From NCBI RefSeq assembly GCF_008247605.1, contig NZ_CP043420.1, positions 558,001 through 622,000 on the forward strand: a stretch of 64,000 nt of DNA, given 5' to 3'. Shown here piece after piece: positions 26,488 to 35,493 of the stretch (position 1 is the stretch's first letter; each line of letters begins with the position of its first letter). The notes beneath the pieces are model-generated. The model saw only the letters and a list, made by a program, of their open reading frames with translations, was not told where the DNA came from and made no database searches. The stretch comes from Kushneria phosphatilytica. Lineage in GTDB: Bacteria > Pseudomonadota > Gammaproteobacteria > Pseudomonadales > Halomonadaceae. The translations under genes and the position numbers were made by a program.

Positions 26488-27336
26488 TTACTTCGAGATG
26501 GCTTCGGTGCCATGTCCCAGCGGACGCGCATCGAGTGACTGCTGAGAGACGGCAGCGCTGGCCGCTTCGGCCTGATGCGGCCGATAGGAGACGAAGTAGG
26601 CCAGACCAACGAAAACAGCGCCTCCCACGGCATTGCCGAGGAAGACAGCGATGAAGTTGGGCAGATATTCTGCCCAGGTCACGGCGCCGGCGAAAATGGC
26701 AGCCGGGACTACAAACATGTTGGCCACCACGTGCTGAAAGCCGATGGCCACGAACGCCATGACCGGGAACCAGATACCCAGCACCTTGCCGGCGAAGTCC
26801 TTGCTGGCGTAGGCCAGCCAGACACCCAGGCAGACCAGCCAGTTGCAGCCGATGGCAGAAACGAAGGCGTGAGCGAAATCGGCGCTGACCTTGGCCTGGG
26901 CGATGCCGACTGTCGACTTCAGAAAGGCGCCTTCGGTAAGGCCCAGGAAGTGGCCGAAGAAATAGGCCACGAAGACACTACCGACGAAGTTGGCGATCGT
27001 GATCACTACCCAGTTGCGAACCAGTCCGGCGACGCCAACCTTTTTCGAGAACAGTGCCATGGGCAGCGCCATCATGTTACCGGTCAGCAGTTCACCGCCG
27101 GCGAGAACGGTCAGTACCAGTCCGACCGGGAATACGGCAGCGCCAATGAAACTCTTGAAGGAGCCCCACTCGGCGGGCATGGTCCCGGTAACACGGATAT
27201 CGAGCAGAAAGCCGAAGGCAATGAAGGCGCCAGCCAGAAAGCCTAGCACCAGCAGCGATGACATCGGGGTCTGATCCTTCTTGACGCCAGCCGCGATGGT
27301 CAGCCCGGCAGTTTCCTGTGGAGTATGAAATGACAT
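26488..27336 (-). CDS. FNT family formate/nitrite transporter
   Basis: 282 residues with six main helices. PMSSLLVLGFLAGAFIAFGFLL opens the channel; GGELLTGNMMALPMALFSKKV (FNT signature 1) and GFQHVVANMFVVPAAIFAG (signature 2, with the central His) follow. These pentameric channels conduct formate, nitrite, acetate or hydrosulfide. The start at 27336 has AAGAGA 9 bases upstream. Formate is plausible because the window also encodes FdhD and an FdhF-like enzyme, but these are 26 kb away and the genes next to it give no proof. The substrate cannot be assigned from sequence alone. Confidence 0.9.
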   Translation of the reverse strand: MSFHTPQETAGLTIAAGVKKDQTPMSSLLVLGFLAGAFIAFGFLLDIRVTGTMPAEWGSFKSFIGAAVFPVGLVLTVLAGGELLTGNMMALPMALFSKKVGVAGLVRNWVVITIANFVGSVFVAYFFGHFLGLTEGAFLKSTVGIAQAKVSADFAHAFVSAIGCNWLVCLGVWLAYASKDFAGKVLGIWFPVMAFVAIGFQHVVANMFVVPAAIFAGAVTWAEYLPNFIAVFLGNAVGGAVFVGLAYFVSYRPHQAEAASAAVSQQSLDARPLGHGTEAISK

Positions 27337-27662
27337 GAGAAAATCTCTTGCTGTCGGCGCTTTGAGCCCCATGGCTCGATGCCGTGAAAATGAGAGAGCT
27401 GGTGGATACCACTGTCGATCACGATCAAACCTGTCGTGCAAACAATTAGTCTGCTAAAAATAGGCTTGTGCGGGATCGACCATTGTTCCGCCGATGCATA
27501 TCGGCAGGACTTAAGCGACACTGAAGGGTGTGGCACTTTGCCGCACACACTAGCACAGCCCGTCTGTCCTTACATCCTGTAACAGGGCGTTTTTTTTAGC
27601 CTGTATGACAATACGGACGCTTCGTCGATAGGCGGCACCCCATCTCATCAGGAGAGTACGCA
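27337..27662. other. Divergent intergenic region, FNT channel / aldo-keto reductase
   Basis: About 326 bases, AT-richer than its surroundings, with an A/T-rich stretch (27446-27466) and an eight-T run at about 27590. It should hold both divergent promoters. No gene or clear palindromic operator was found. Confidence 0.4.
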
Positions 27663-28649
27663 ATGGATTACCGCAATCTGGGTCGAACGGGATTGAAGGT
27701 ATCCCCGCTGTGCCTGGGCACCATGACCTACGGCACCCCCGAGTGGCGGGACTGGGTGCTTGATGAACAGCAGAGTCGCCCTTTCATCAAGCGGGCGCTT
27801 GAAGCGGGCATCAATTTCTTCGACACCGCCGACATGTACTCCGACGGCGCCTCCGAGCGGGTAGTGGGGCGGGCTCTGAACGATTTTGCCCGCCGCGAGG
27901 AAGTGGTCATTGCCACCAAGGTATACAACCCGACCGGCCACAAGACCGCCAATGAGCGTGGCCTGTCGAGAAAGCACATTCGGCACGCCATCGATGATTC
28001 GCTCTCACGGCTGGGGACCGATTATGTCGATCTTTATCAGACGCATCGCTGGGATTATGACACCCCCATCGAAGAGACCATGGAAGCGCTGCACGAGGTA
28101 GTGCAGTCGGGCAAGGCGCTCTATATCGGTGCTTCGAGCATGCACGCCTGGCAGTTTGCCAAGGCGCAGCGGGTGGCCCATGAAAATGGCTGGACACCCT
28201 TTTCGACCATGCAGCCGATGGTCAATCTGATCTACCGCGAAGAAGAGCGCGAAATGATCCCGCAGTGCATCGATCAGGGGGTGGGAGTGATCCCATGGAG
28301 CCCGCTGGCACGCGGTATTCTCGCCGGCAGCAAACCGGTTGGCAGTGAAGGGGAGACGACCCGGGCCAAAAGCGATGAACAGATGCGCAACTGGAAGCTG
28401 GGGCTGGAGCGCGATCGTCCGGTACTCGAGGCGTTGCAGCGTATTGCCGAGGCTCGTGGGGTATCATCAGCGCAGATCGCGCTGGCCTGGCTGCTGCAAA
28501 AGCCCGGCATTACCGCACCTATCGTCGGGGCCAGCAAGTCGCGTCATCTTGATCAGGCGCTCGGCGCGCTCGAGCTTACCCTGAGTGAAGAAGAGGTAGA
28601 GCAGCTGGAAAGCCCTTATGTGCCGCACGAGGTGGTAGGCTTCGTCTGA
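27663..28649 (+). CDS. Aldo/keto reductase
   Basis: 328 residues, TIM barrel. The catalytic tetrad reads FFDTADMY (Asp, Tyr), VIATKV (Lys) and LYQTHRWD (His); the C-terminal NADPH site is PIVGASKSRHLDQALGALELTLSEEEVEQLESPY. It resembles the YajO/YccK-like branch that reduces aldehydes and ketones with NADPH. It starts with the typical MDYRNLGRTGLKVSPLCLGTMTYG, after AGGAGAG. It is convergent with the TetR gene; a strong stem-loop lies between them. Confidence 0.92.
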   Translation: MDYRNLGRTGLKVSPLCLGTMTYGTPEWRDWVLDEQQSRPFIKRALEAGINFFDTADMYSDGASERVVGRALNDFARREEVVIATKVYNPTGHKTANERGLSRKHIRHAIDDSLSRLGTDYVDLYQTHRWDYDTPIEETMEALHEVVQSGKALYIGASSMHAWQFAKAQRVAHENGWTPFSTMQPMVNLIYREEEREMIPQCIDQGVGVIPWSPLARGILAGSKPVGSEGETTRAKSDEQMRNWKLGLERDRPVLEALQRIAEARGVSSAQIALAWLLQKPGITAPIVGASKSRHLDQALGALELTLSEEEVEQLESPYVPHEVVGFV

Positions 28650-28663
28650 GCACTATCCCATGA

Positions 28664-28697
28664 CAGTGATCTGCCGATTGCGGGGGGCGGATCACTG
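28664..28697. terminator. 12-bp stem-loop between aldo/keto reductase and TetR genes
   Basis: CAGTGATCTGCC (28664-28675) pairs fully (one G-U) with GGCGGATCACTG (28686-28697) over a 10-base loop. It overlaps the end of the convergent TetR gene and can form on either strand; no T-run. Confidence 0.45.
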
Positions 28698-29354
28698 GCT
28701 CGGCAGACAGATATCGCGTGGTTGCTGCCAGATCATGACGCTGCGCAGCACGCTGTCGACCAGCAGTTCGGCATTGTGTTCAAGATCGAACATCTCGTGG
28801 CGATGCAGCCATGCCTCGATCATTCCCTTGAGATAGATGTAGATCAGCCGTGCTGCCTGCGTGGTGGTCAACGAGTCCGCCAGTCGGATCTCATCGTGCT
28901 GCAGGGCCCGGTTCAGGGTGTCACAGACGATTTCCAGAAAACGATCGACGCTGGCATCCAGCTGGGCGCGCACCCAGGCGAACTCACCGGCAAACTCGCA
29001 GTGCTGAGCGCAGATCAGCAGAATGCGCTGGAGCTGAGCATCATGGTGCAGCTCCTGCAGATCATTGATCAGAATGCGACGCATGGTAGCCGCCGGGCGT
29101 GCAGCGCTGCGTTCGCAGCGAGCCATGTGTTCGGCGAGGCGCTCGGGCATCTGGCGCTTGCGTTCGAACAGCTCGGAAAAGATTTCGAGCTTGCCTTCGG
29201 CAAAATGCCAGTTCAGGGCTCCGCGGGTCACGCCTGCCCGCTGGGCAATATCGTTGTGCGTGGTCCGGGTCAGCCCTTTCTCGATAAACAGATGCTCGGC
29301 AGCATTGAGCAGCGCCTGGCGGGTGCGCTCGGCTTCTTCCTTGGTCTTGCGCAT
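28692..29354 (-). CDS. TetR/AcrR family transcriptional regulator
   Basis: 220 residues. The DNA-binding part (1-60) reads TRQALLNAAEHLFIEKGLTRTTHNDIAQRAGVTRGALNWHF, very close to the AcrR/TtgR/NalC group that represses efflux pumps. The C-terminal helical part is variable and would bind the inducer. It is divergent from the first PaoABC-like operon, so it may control that operon instead of a pump. The ATG at 29354 has GAGAGACG about 7 bases upstream. An imperfect inverted repeat at 29433-29458 is a candidate operator. Confidence 0.9.
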   Translation of the reverse strand: MRKTKEEAERTRQALLNAAEHLFIEKGLTRTTHNDIAQRAGVTRGALNWHFAEGKLEIFSELFERKRQMPERLAEHMARCERSAARPAATMRRILINDLQELHHDAQLQRILLICAQHCEFAGEFAWVRAQLDASVDRFLEIVCDTLNRALQHDEIRLADSLTTTQAARLIYIYLKGMIEAWLHRHEMFDLEHNAELLVDSVLRSVMIWQQPRDICLPSQ

Positions 29355-29432
29355 GGGCGTCTCTCGACGTTGACCTGAAAATGGGACGGGATGATGCCAT
29401 GGGTCATGGCCCGGTTCATCCACACATGAGGT

Positions 29433-29458
29433 AATTATACGTCCAGGTTTGTATATTT
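29433..29458. promoter_or_regulatory. Imperfect inverted repeat, candidate TetR operator
   Basis: AATTATAC (29433-29440) and GTATATTT (29451-29458) are complementary at 7 of 8 positions around a 10-base spacer. On the minus strand the left arm contains a perfect TATAAT -10 (29434-29439) for the TetR gene, so binding there would cause autorepression. The site is 168 bases upstream of the first PaoA-like gene. Confidence 0.5.
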
Positions 29459-29625
29459 TTCATGTGCTGCTCGTGCCTCTGGAAAATCGTGTTGATGCAT
29501 ACAGGTGCCTTGCCTACCTTGAGGAAGTGATTCGTGATGCCCGCCCGGCGCCTGACCTGTGCCGGCAGGGGTTTATTCACTCCAACAGTAGAGCCGTCCG
29601 TGCGTGATGGCCTGATGAGGCTTCC

Positions 29626-30240
29626 ATGGTATCCATTCAGTACAGCTCTCCGGCATCGCCTGTGGGCCATGCCGATCCGGGTATGGCTGCACCGTCGCAA
29701 GCCACTGCCCCGCAGGAGACACCCGCTACCGGTGGTGATGTCAATGCGGGAAAGCAGCGGGTCACCCTGCGCGTCAATGGCCGTTCCCACACCCTCGATA
29801 TCGAGCCCAATGTCATTCTGCTTGATGCACTGCGCGAGATTCTCGGCCTGCATGGCACCAAGAAAGGCTGTGACCACGGCCAGTGCGGTGCCTGCACCGT
29901 GCATGTCAATGGCCGCTCAATGAACGCCTGCCTGCTACTTGCCGTCATGCAGGAAGGTGTCGAGATCACCACCATCGAGGGGCTGGCGCAAAGTGCCGGT
30001 TATGAACAGGGTCAGCATCCGGTCCAGCAGGCCTTTCTGCAGCATGATGCCTACCAGTGCGGTTACTGCACTGCCGGTCAGATGATGACGGCCGCGGCAG
30101 TGATCAATGAAGGCAATGTCGAGGGCGACGATGTCTCGCTGCGCGAGGCGATGAGCGGCAACATCTGCCGCTGTGGCGCCTACAAGAACATTCTTGAAGC
30201 GGTCCAGAGCGCCAGGGCCCGAATGACGGGAGAGGGCTGA
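29626..30240 (+). CDS. PaoA-like 2Fe-2S subunit of molybdenum hydroxylase, no Tat leader
   Basis: 204 residues. After a low-complexity Pro/Ala/Thr-rich N-terminus (1-42), a plant-type ferredoxin domain has CDHGQCGACTVHVNGRSMNACLL (four Cys) and the all-alpha domain QCGYCTAGQMM with ICRCGAYKNI (four Cys), which bind two 2Fe-2S clusters. Compared with the second copy at 33786, no twin-arginine signal is present, and an in-frame stop at 29605 rules out an extension. The start has TGAGG upstream. It passes electrons between the molybdenum and FAD subunits encoded next. Confidence 0.9.
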   Translation: MVSIQYSSPASPVGHADPGMAAPSQATAPQETPATGGDVNAGKQRVTLRVNGRSHTLDIEPNVILLDALREILGLHGTKKGCDHGQCGACTVHVNGRSMNACLLLAVMQEGVEITTIEGLAQSAGYEQGQHPVQQAFLQHDAYQCGYCTAGQMMTAAAVINEGNVEGDDVSLREAMSGNICRCGAYKNILEAVQSARARMTGEG

Positions 30241-30241
30241 G

Positions 30242-31225
30242 ATGCGCGGATTCGAATTCGAACAGGCCAGCGACATCCAGCAGGCGATCAACCGCCACGG
30301 CAGCAGTGATGCGCTGATCGCCGGCGGCACCACGCTGCTGGACCTGGTCAAGCTGGATGTGATGCGTCCGGAAAAGGTGGTGGATGTCACTCATCTGCCG
30401 CTGAGGCAGGTCGAGTCGCTGGCAGATGGCCGGCTCAAGGTCGGGGCTCTGGTGAGTAATGCCGATCTGGCACGCCATGACAGTGTTCTGCGTGACTATC
30501 CGATAGTCAGCGAGGCGCTGCTGGCTGGTGCCTCGACAGGACTGCGCAACATGGCCACCACCGCCGGCAACGTGATGCAGCGCACCCGCTGCCCCTATTT
30601 CCGCGATCCCGACATGCCGTGTAACAAGCGCGAGCCGGGCAGCGGCTGCTCGGCGATCGAGGGCATCAACCGCAACCACGCCGTGCTGGGTACCAGCGAC
30701 AAGTGCATTGCCACTCATCCTTCCGACATGTGTGTTGGCATGGTGGCCGCCGGTGCCACGGTTGTGGTGGAAGGGCCCCAGGGCGTTCGCGAGATTCCCT
30801 TCGAGGAGTATCACCTGCTGCCCGGCGAAACGCCCGAGCAGGAGCATGACCTGATGGCGGGTGAGCTGATTACCCACGTGATACTCGATCCGCCCCGCGG
30901 TGGCGGCCAGAGCTACCTCAAGCTACGCGACCGCTCTTCCTATGAGTTTGCGCTTGCCTCCTGCGCGGCGATCGTCAATCTCGATGGTGACACCATTACC
31001 GAGGCCCGGGTGGCCATGGGGGGCGTGGCCACCAAACCCTGGCGCGCCACGCCTGCCGAAGAAGCTCTGAAGGGGCAGCCGGCGACCCGCGAGACCTTTG
31101 AGCGTGCTGCCGAGGCAGTCATGCAGGATGCGGTGGCCTACAGCCACAATGGCTACAAGATCACGCTGGGCAAGCAGGCGGTGGCTCGTGCCCTGCGCGA
31201 TGCTGCAAATCGCGCGCGAGCCTGA
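30242..31225 (+). CDS. PaoB-like FAD subunit with extra iron-sulfur cluster
   Basis: 327 residues. FEFEQASDIQQAINRHGSSDALIAGGTTLLDLVKLDVMRP is the FAD-binding start of the xanthine dehydrogenase middle subunit family. An insertion with RCPYFRDPDMPCNKREPGSGC and DKCIATHPSDMC carries cysteines that in E. coli PaoB hold a 4Fe-4S cluster. This insertion separates the family from ordinary xanthine dehydrogenases. It starts 1 base after the PaoA-like stop and is clearly cotranscribed with it. Confidence 0.9.
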   Translation: MRGFEFEQASDIQQAINRHGSSDALIAGGTTLLDLVKLDVMRPEKVVDVTHLPLRQVESLADGRLKVGALVSNADLARHDSVLRDYPIVSEALLAGASTGLRNMATTAGNVMQRTRCPYFRDPDMPCNKREPGSGCSAIEGINRNHAVLGTSDKCIATHPSDMCVGMVAAGATVVVEGPQGVREIPFEEYHLLPGETPEQEHDLMAGELITHVILDPPRGGGQSYLKLRDRSSYEFALASCAAIVNLDGDTITEARVAMGGVATKPWRATPAEEALKGQPATRETFERAAEAVMQDAVAYSHNGYKITLGKQAVARALRDAANRARA

Positions 31226-31240
31226 CAGGGAGAGTTCTCA

Positions 31241-33493
31241 ATGACTACGGAATCCAGCCGGACTCGGCAGAGCGCGACGACCGGTCAAACCATGGGGGTT
31301 GCCAAGCCCCGTATCGACGGCACCCTCAAACTGACTGGTGGGGCCGACTATGCGGCCGACCGCAATCTGCCCAATCAGGTGCATGGCTATCCGGTGACCA
31401 GCACGATCACCAGCGGCAAACTGTTATCGCTGGAACTGGATGAGGCCATGAAGATGCCGGGGGTGCTCGACATCTTCCACCATGACAATTTTGACAAGCT
31501 GAGTCGTTCACCCAACAGCTTCGCCGATGAGAATCTGACCAGTGAAGCGCGCCTGCCGTTCGAGGATCACCAGATCCACTATCAGGGGCAGTACATTGCC
31601 TTTGTTGTGGCCGATACCCTGGAGCACGCCCGTGCAGCGGCGCGCAAGGTCAAGGCGCACTACGAGCGCAATGATGAACAACTGACCAATATCGCCAGTC
31701 TCGATCGCGGAGAGGGGGCGCTGCCCGGCGAAGAAGTGCCCGGCGATGCTGCTTCCCGCGGGGATGCCGATTCCGCCTATGCGGGGGCTGAGGTTCAACT
31801 TGATCAGCGCTATTCGATTGCCCAGGAGAACCACAGCGTGATGGAAATGCACGCCTCGGTGGCGACCTGGGAAAATGACATGCTGACCGTCTATGAATCC
31901 ACCCAGGGCGTGATCTTCCAGCGTAATGCACTGGCGAAGATCTTCGGCATACCGGTAGAGAAGGTGCGGGTCATTTCGCACTTCATCGGCTCCGGTTTCG
32001 GTAGCAAGCTGTTCATGTGGCCCCATGCCATCATGACCGCCGTGGCCTCGCGTCGGCTGGGGCGACCGGTCAAGACCGTACTATCGCGCATGCAGGAGTA
32101 TCTTGATACCGGCTACCGGCCGACCTCGCTGCAGCGAGTACGACTGGGGGCAGACAAGAGCGGTAAGCTGCTGTCGATCCATCACGACGGCTGCAATGAA
32201 ACCTCGCCGGCCGGTAATCACGATGATACTGTCAGCGGCGCCACGCCCAAGATGTATGACTGTGACCATGTAGCGGTGACCAATCGGCTGGTAACGGTCA
32301 ACAAGTGTCCGCCGTGTCCCATGCGCGCTCCCGGCGAAGCGTCCGGCAATTTCGCGCTGGAAACATCACTGGATGAGCTGGCGGTCAGGCTCGATATGGA
32401 TCCGCTTGAGCTGCGCAAGCGGAACTTTGCCGAGGTCGACCCGGCCGCCGGACTGCCCTGGTCGAGCAATCATCTCAAGGAGTGCTGGGATAACGCTGCG
32501 ACGCGTTTCGGCTGGGAGAAGCGTAACCCGATCCCCGGCGCCATGCGCGAGGGTGACGAGATCATCGGCTATGGTATGGCGACCCAGAGCTGGGAAGCGA
32601 TGCGCATGCATTGCGGTGCTCGCTTCGGTTTTCGCTCTGATGGTTCGATCATGGTCGCCTGCGGGACCCAGGATATCGGCACCGGCACCTATACCATTGT
32701 GGCGCAGACGGCGAGCGAGCTGGCCGGTGTGCCGATCGAGATGATCGATGTCCGTCTGGGTGACTCCTCGCTGCCGAGTGGTCCGCTGTCCGGCGGGTCG
32801 ATGGCGACCTCTACCGTACTGCCGGCGGTGTCAGCGGCCTTCCGCAATGCGCTGTCACAGCTTGCGGATATGGCCACCGCGGAGGGCGGCGTGTTCGAGA
32901 ATGCCCAGCCCGATACCATCGGCATGAAGAACGGGCAGCTGATCAGTGGTGATCAGTCGATTGCAGTCACCGAGTTGCTGGACCGCAACAGCATCGGTCT
33001 GGTGGATGGCGAAGGCAACGCCGCCCCCGGTGACGAACAGAGCCAGTACAGCTTCCGCTCCTTCGGGGCCGTGTTCGTCGAGGTGCGCTGGGATCCGGAG
33101 ATCACGCGTCTGAAGCTGTCGCGCGTCTGCTCAACGATCGATATCGGCCGAGCCATCAACCCGCTGACGGCGCGCAACCAGGTCGAGGGCGGCATTGTCA
33201 TGGGCATGGGGATGGGCATGTTCGAGCAGGCCGAGTTCGATCAGCATGGCTATCCCTACAATAACAATCTGGCCGATTACATCCTGCCGGTGAACGCTGA
33301 CATGCCGGATATCGACGTCGAACTGCTGGATTATCCGGACTTTTTGCACAACGAGTTCGGTGCCCGTGGGGTCGGCGAAATCGGCCTGACCGGGGTTGCA
33401 GCGGCCATCTCCAATGCCGTCTATAACGCGACCGGCAAGCGCATTCGCGATATGCCGATCAGCATCGAAAAATTGCTCGCAGCCGAAGCGTAA
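31241..33493 (+). CDS. PaoC-like molybdopterin-binding catalytic subunit
   Basis: 750 residues. The N-terminal domain has GVAKPRIDGTLKLTGGADYAAD; cofactor contacts include GSGFGSKLFMWPHA, MRAPGEASGNFALE and GTGTYTIVAQTASELAG, and the conserved catalytic Glu is Glu713 in GARGVGEIGLTG, equal to Glu692 of E. coli PaoC. The enzyme probably oxidises aldehydes to carboxylic acids with a molybdopterin cytosine dinucleotide cofactor. Gap to the FAD gene is 15 bases with GGGAGAG. A paralog of similar length is encoded at 35494. Because the PaoA-like partner lacks a Tat signal, this complex is probably cytoplasmic. Confidence 0.9.
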   Translation: MTTESSRTRQSATTGQTMGVAKPRIDGTLKLTGGADYAADRNLPNQVHGYPVTSTITSGKLLSLELDEAMKMPGVLDIFHHDNFDKLSRSPNSFADENLTSEARLPFEDHQIHYQGQYIAFVVADTLEHARAAARKVKAHYERNDEQLTNIASLDRGEGALPGEEVPGDAASRGDADSAYAGAEVQLDQRYSIAQENHSVMEMHASVATWENDMLTVYESTQGVIFQRNALAKIFGIPVEKVRVISHFIGSGFGSKLFMWPHAIMTAVASRRLGRPVKTVLSRMQEYLDTGYRPTSLQRVRLGADKSGKLLSIHHDGCNETSPAGNHDDTVSGATPKMYDCDHVAVTNRLVTVNKCPPCPMRAPGEASGNFALETSLDELAVRLDMDPLELRKRNFAEVDPAAGLPWSSNHLKECWDNAATRFGWEKRNPIPGAMREGDEIIGYGMATQSWEAMRMHCGARFGFRSDGSIMVACGTQDIGTGTYTIVAQTASELAGVPIEMIDVRLGDSSLPSGPLSGGSMATSTVLPAVSAAFRNALSQLADMATAEGGVFENAQPDTIGMKNGQLISGDQSIAVTELLDRNSIGLVDGEGNAAPGDEQSQYSFRSFGAVFVEVRWDPEITRLKLSRVCSTIDIGRAINPLTARNQVEGGIVMGMGMGMFEQAEFDQHGYPYNNNLADYILPVNADMPDIDVELLDYPDFLHNEFGARGVGEIGLTGVAAAISNAVYNATGKRIRDMPISIEKLLAAEA

Positions 33494-33506
33494 GACGCTC
33501 GAGTAC

Positions 33507-33533
33507 GGTCGCCGAAGTGATGCTTTGGCGGCC
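33507..33533 (+). terminator. 11-bp stem-loop after the first PaoABC-like operon
   Basis: GGTCGCCGAAG (33507-33517) pairs along its full length, with two G-U pairs, with CTTTGGCGGCC (33523-33533), 13 bases after the stop. The following GTAGTTTCGTT is a poor T-run, so read-through to the second operon is possible. Confidence 0.5.
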
Positions 33534-33785
33534 GTAGTTTCGTTACCCTTGCCGTTGAAATTTTGCTGAAGCGTCGTCGGGAACGACGCTCGCAATCCCC
33601 GCCCGTATCAACCAGGCTGAATTCGTTTGCCAACGAACGAGTTGGCTGCGACGCCCGTCGCAGTCATGCCATAACCGCCGTTCGGCGCTTTGCCAGCCGC
33701 TCGGCAGGAACCGATGACAACAGATGACCTTTCGTGCTCTGACCTGCGCGAAACAAGACGCATCGATAATGATGAGGTGATGGCC

Positions 33786-34481
33786 ATGGCCGATCAGGAC
33801 GATTACACGCCTGCGGATGAGAAATCCTCATCCGGAGTCGAAACCTTTGATGCCCGCTCGCCTTCCCGGCGACGATTCCTCAAATCCATGGGGGCTTCTG
33901 GACTGGCAGCCGCTACGGCGCCCGCCTGGGCGCAGGTCGCCTATGCCGGCCAGCAGGACGAAGCCGCGAGTGAACCGCAACAGGATGGCGCGCCGGCCGA
34001 GGGCGAGCAGCAGATCCATCTGACCGTGAACGGGCAGCAGCATACGCTTAATGTCACGCCCAATGCCGTGCTGCTGGATGTACTGCGTTCCCGGCTGGGG
34101 TTGACCGGTACCAAAAAGGGCTGCGACATGGGGCAGTGCGGTGCCTGTACGTTGCACGTCAACGGCGTCGCGGTGAATTCCTGCCTGTCGCTGGCGGTGA
34201 TGCATGATGGTGACGAGATCACCACCATCGAGGGACTCGAGCAGGGGGATCAGCTCCATCCGGTTCAGCAGGCGTTCTGGGAGCACGATGCCTACCAGTG
34301 CGGTTACTGCACCTCAGGGCAGATCATGAGCGCGGTTGCACTCATCAATGATGACCGGGTGGACACCGACGACAGGACCGTACGCGAAGCGATGAGCGGC
34401 AATATCTGCCGTTGCGGTGCCTACAAGAACATTCTGGCGGCCATTCAGGACGCCCGTGGCAACATGAAGGGAGCGAGCTAA
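33786..34481 (+). CDS. paoA: PaoA-like 2Fe-2S subunit with Tat signal
   Basis: 231 residues. SPSRRRFLKSMGASGLAAATAPAWAQVAYA (25-54) is a clear Tat signal (RRRFLK), so the assembled complex should be exported folded to the periplasm, as in E. coli PaoABC. After it, ITLxVNGQ-type ferredoxin strands, CDMGQCGACTLHVNGVAVNSC, QCGYCTSGQIM and ICRCGAYKNI bind two 2Fe-2S clusters. The ATG at 33786 has GAGG 8 bases upstream; an ATG 6 bases earlier lies too close to it. The stop overlaps the FAD subunit start (TAATG). Confidence 0.9.
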   Translation: MADQDDYTPADEKSSSGVETFDARSPSRRRFLKSMGASGLAAATAPAWAQVAYAGQQDEAASEPQQDGAPAEGEQQIHLTVNGQQHTLNVTPNAVLLDVLRSRLGLTGTKKGCDMGQCGACTLHVNGVAVNSCLSLAVMHDGDEITTIEGLEQGDQLHPVQQAFWEHDAYQCGYCTSGQIMSAVALINDDRVDTDDRTVREAMSGNICRCGAYKNILAAIQDARGNMKGAS

Positions 34482-35464
34482 TGCGAGCCTTCGACTATTC
34501 CCGTGCCGACAGCCCTGATCAGGCGGTCGCTACTCACCGGGAGGGCGAAGCAGCTGCCTATCTCGCCGGTGGCACCAATCTGCTGGACATGGTCAAGATC
34601 GATGTCATGCAGCCCGATCGGATGGTCGACGTCAATCGGCTCGATCTCAAGCGTATTGAACAGCTCGATGATGGCCGGGTGCGTATTGGTGCACTGGTGA
34701 CCAACACGGATCTCGCGCGTGACGAGCGGATCATGAAGGACTATCCGGTGCTCAGCGAGGCGCTGCTGTCGGGGGCGTCCACCCAGCTGCGCAACAAGGC
34801 CACCACCGCCGGCAACGTGATGCAGCGGGTGCGCTGTCCCTACTTCCGCGATGGCGTCTCGCCGTGCAACAAGCGTGAGCCGGGTTCGGGTTGTGCGGCC
34901 ATTGGAGGCTATAACCGTAGCGTGCATGCCGTGCTGGGGACCAGTGACAAGTGCATTGCCACACATCCCTCCGACATGTGCGTGGCCATGGCGGCCATCG
35001 GGGCGACAGTTCATGTACGAGGCCCGGACGGCGAGCGTGAGATCGATTTTCTCGACTTTCACCTGCTGCCGGGTGATACCCCCTGGCAGGAGCATGCGCT
35101 GAAAGAGAATGAACTGATCACCCATGTCACCCTCGAGGCGCCGATCCGGGACAGTCGCTCCGGTTATCTCAAGCTGCGCGATCGCGAGTCCTATCAGTTT
35201 GCCCTGGCTTCCAGTGCGGTAATTGTGGCACTTGAAGGTAACACCATTCGTGAGGCCCGAATCGCCCTGGGAGGTGTTGGCACCAAACCGTGGCGGGCGA
35301 AAGAGGCGGAACAGGCGCTCAAGGGGCAACCGGCGAACGAGCAGAGCTTTCAGAAGGCTGCGGATATCGTGATGCGCGATGCCACTCCGTATGAGCACAA
35401 TGCCTTCAAGATCCCGCTGGGCAAGCAGGCGGTCATCCGCAATCTGACCACCCGGACGGCCTGA
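34481..35464 (+). CDS. paoB: PaoB-like FAD subunit, second copy
   Basis: 327 residues, exactly the length of the first copy, with which it shares the FAD site (AAYLAGGTNLLDMVKIDVMQPDR) and the iron-sulfur insertion (RCPYFRDGVSPCNKREPGSGCAAI and DKCIATHPSDMCVAM). The many identical residues show duplication of a common ancestor. The start overlaps the paoA stop as TAATG. Confidence 0.9.
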   Translation: MRAFDYSRADSPDQAVATHREGEAAAYLAGGTNLLDMVKIDVMQPDRMVDVNRLDLKRIEQLDDGRVRIGALVTNTDLARDERIMKDYPVLSEALLSGASTQLRNKATTAGNVMQRVRCPYFRDGVSPCNKREPGSGCAAIGGYNRSVHAVLGTSDKCIATHPSDMCVAMAAIGATVHVRGPDGEREIDFLDFHLLPGDTPWQEHALKENELITHVTLEAPIRDSRSGYLKLRDRESYQFALASSAVIVALEGNTIREARIALGGVGTKPWRAKEAEQALKGQPANEQSFQKAADIVMRDATPYEHNAFKIPLGKQAVIRNLTTRTA

Positions 35465-35493
35465 GCCGATTCATCACTTACAGGAGTCATGTC

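Noticed and set aside
29534..29923. Alternative frame that could give the first Pao FeS subunit an ARR-type leader
   Set aside because: It is in another frame and contains no real twin-arginine signal; a stop at 29605 blocks any in-frame extension.
33828..34286. 152-residue frame on minus inside paoA
   Set aside because: Antisense shadow of the second Pao 2Fe-2S subunit; the sense frame has clear cluster motifs.
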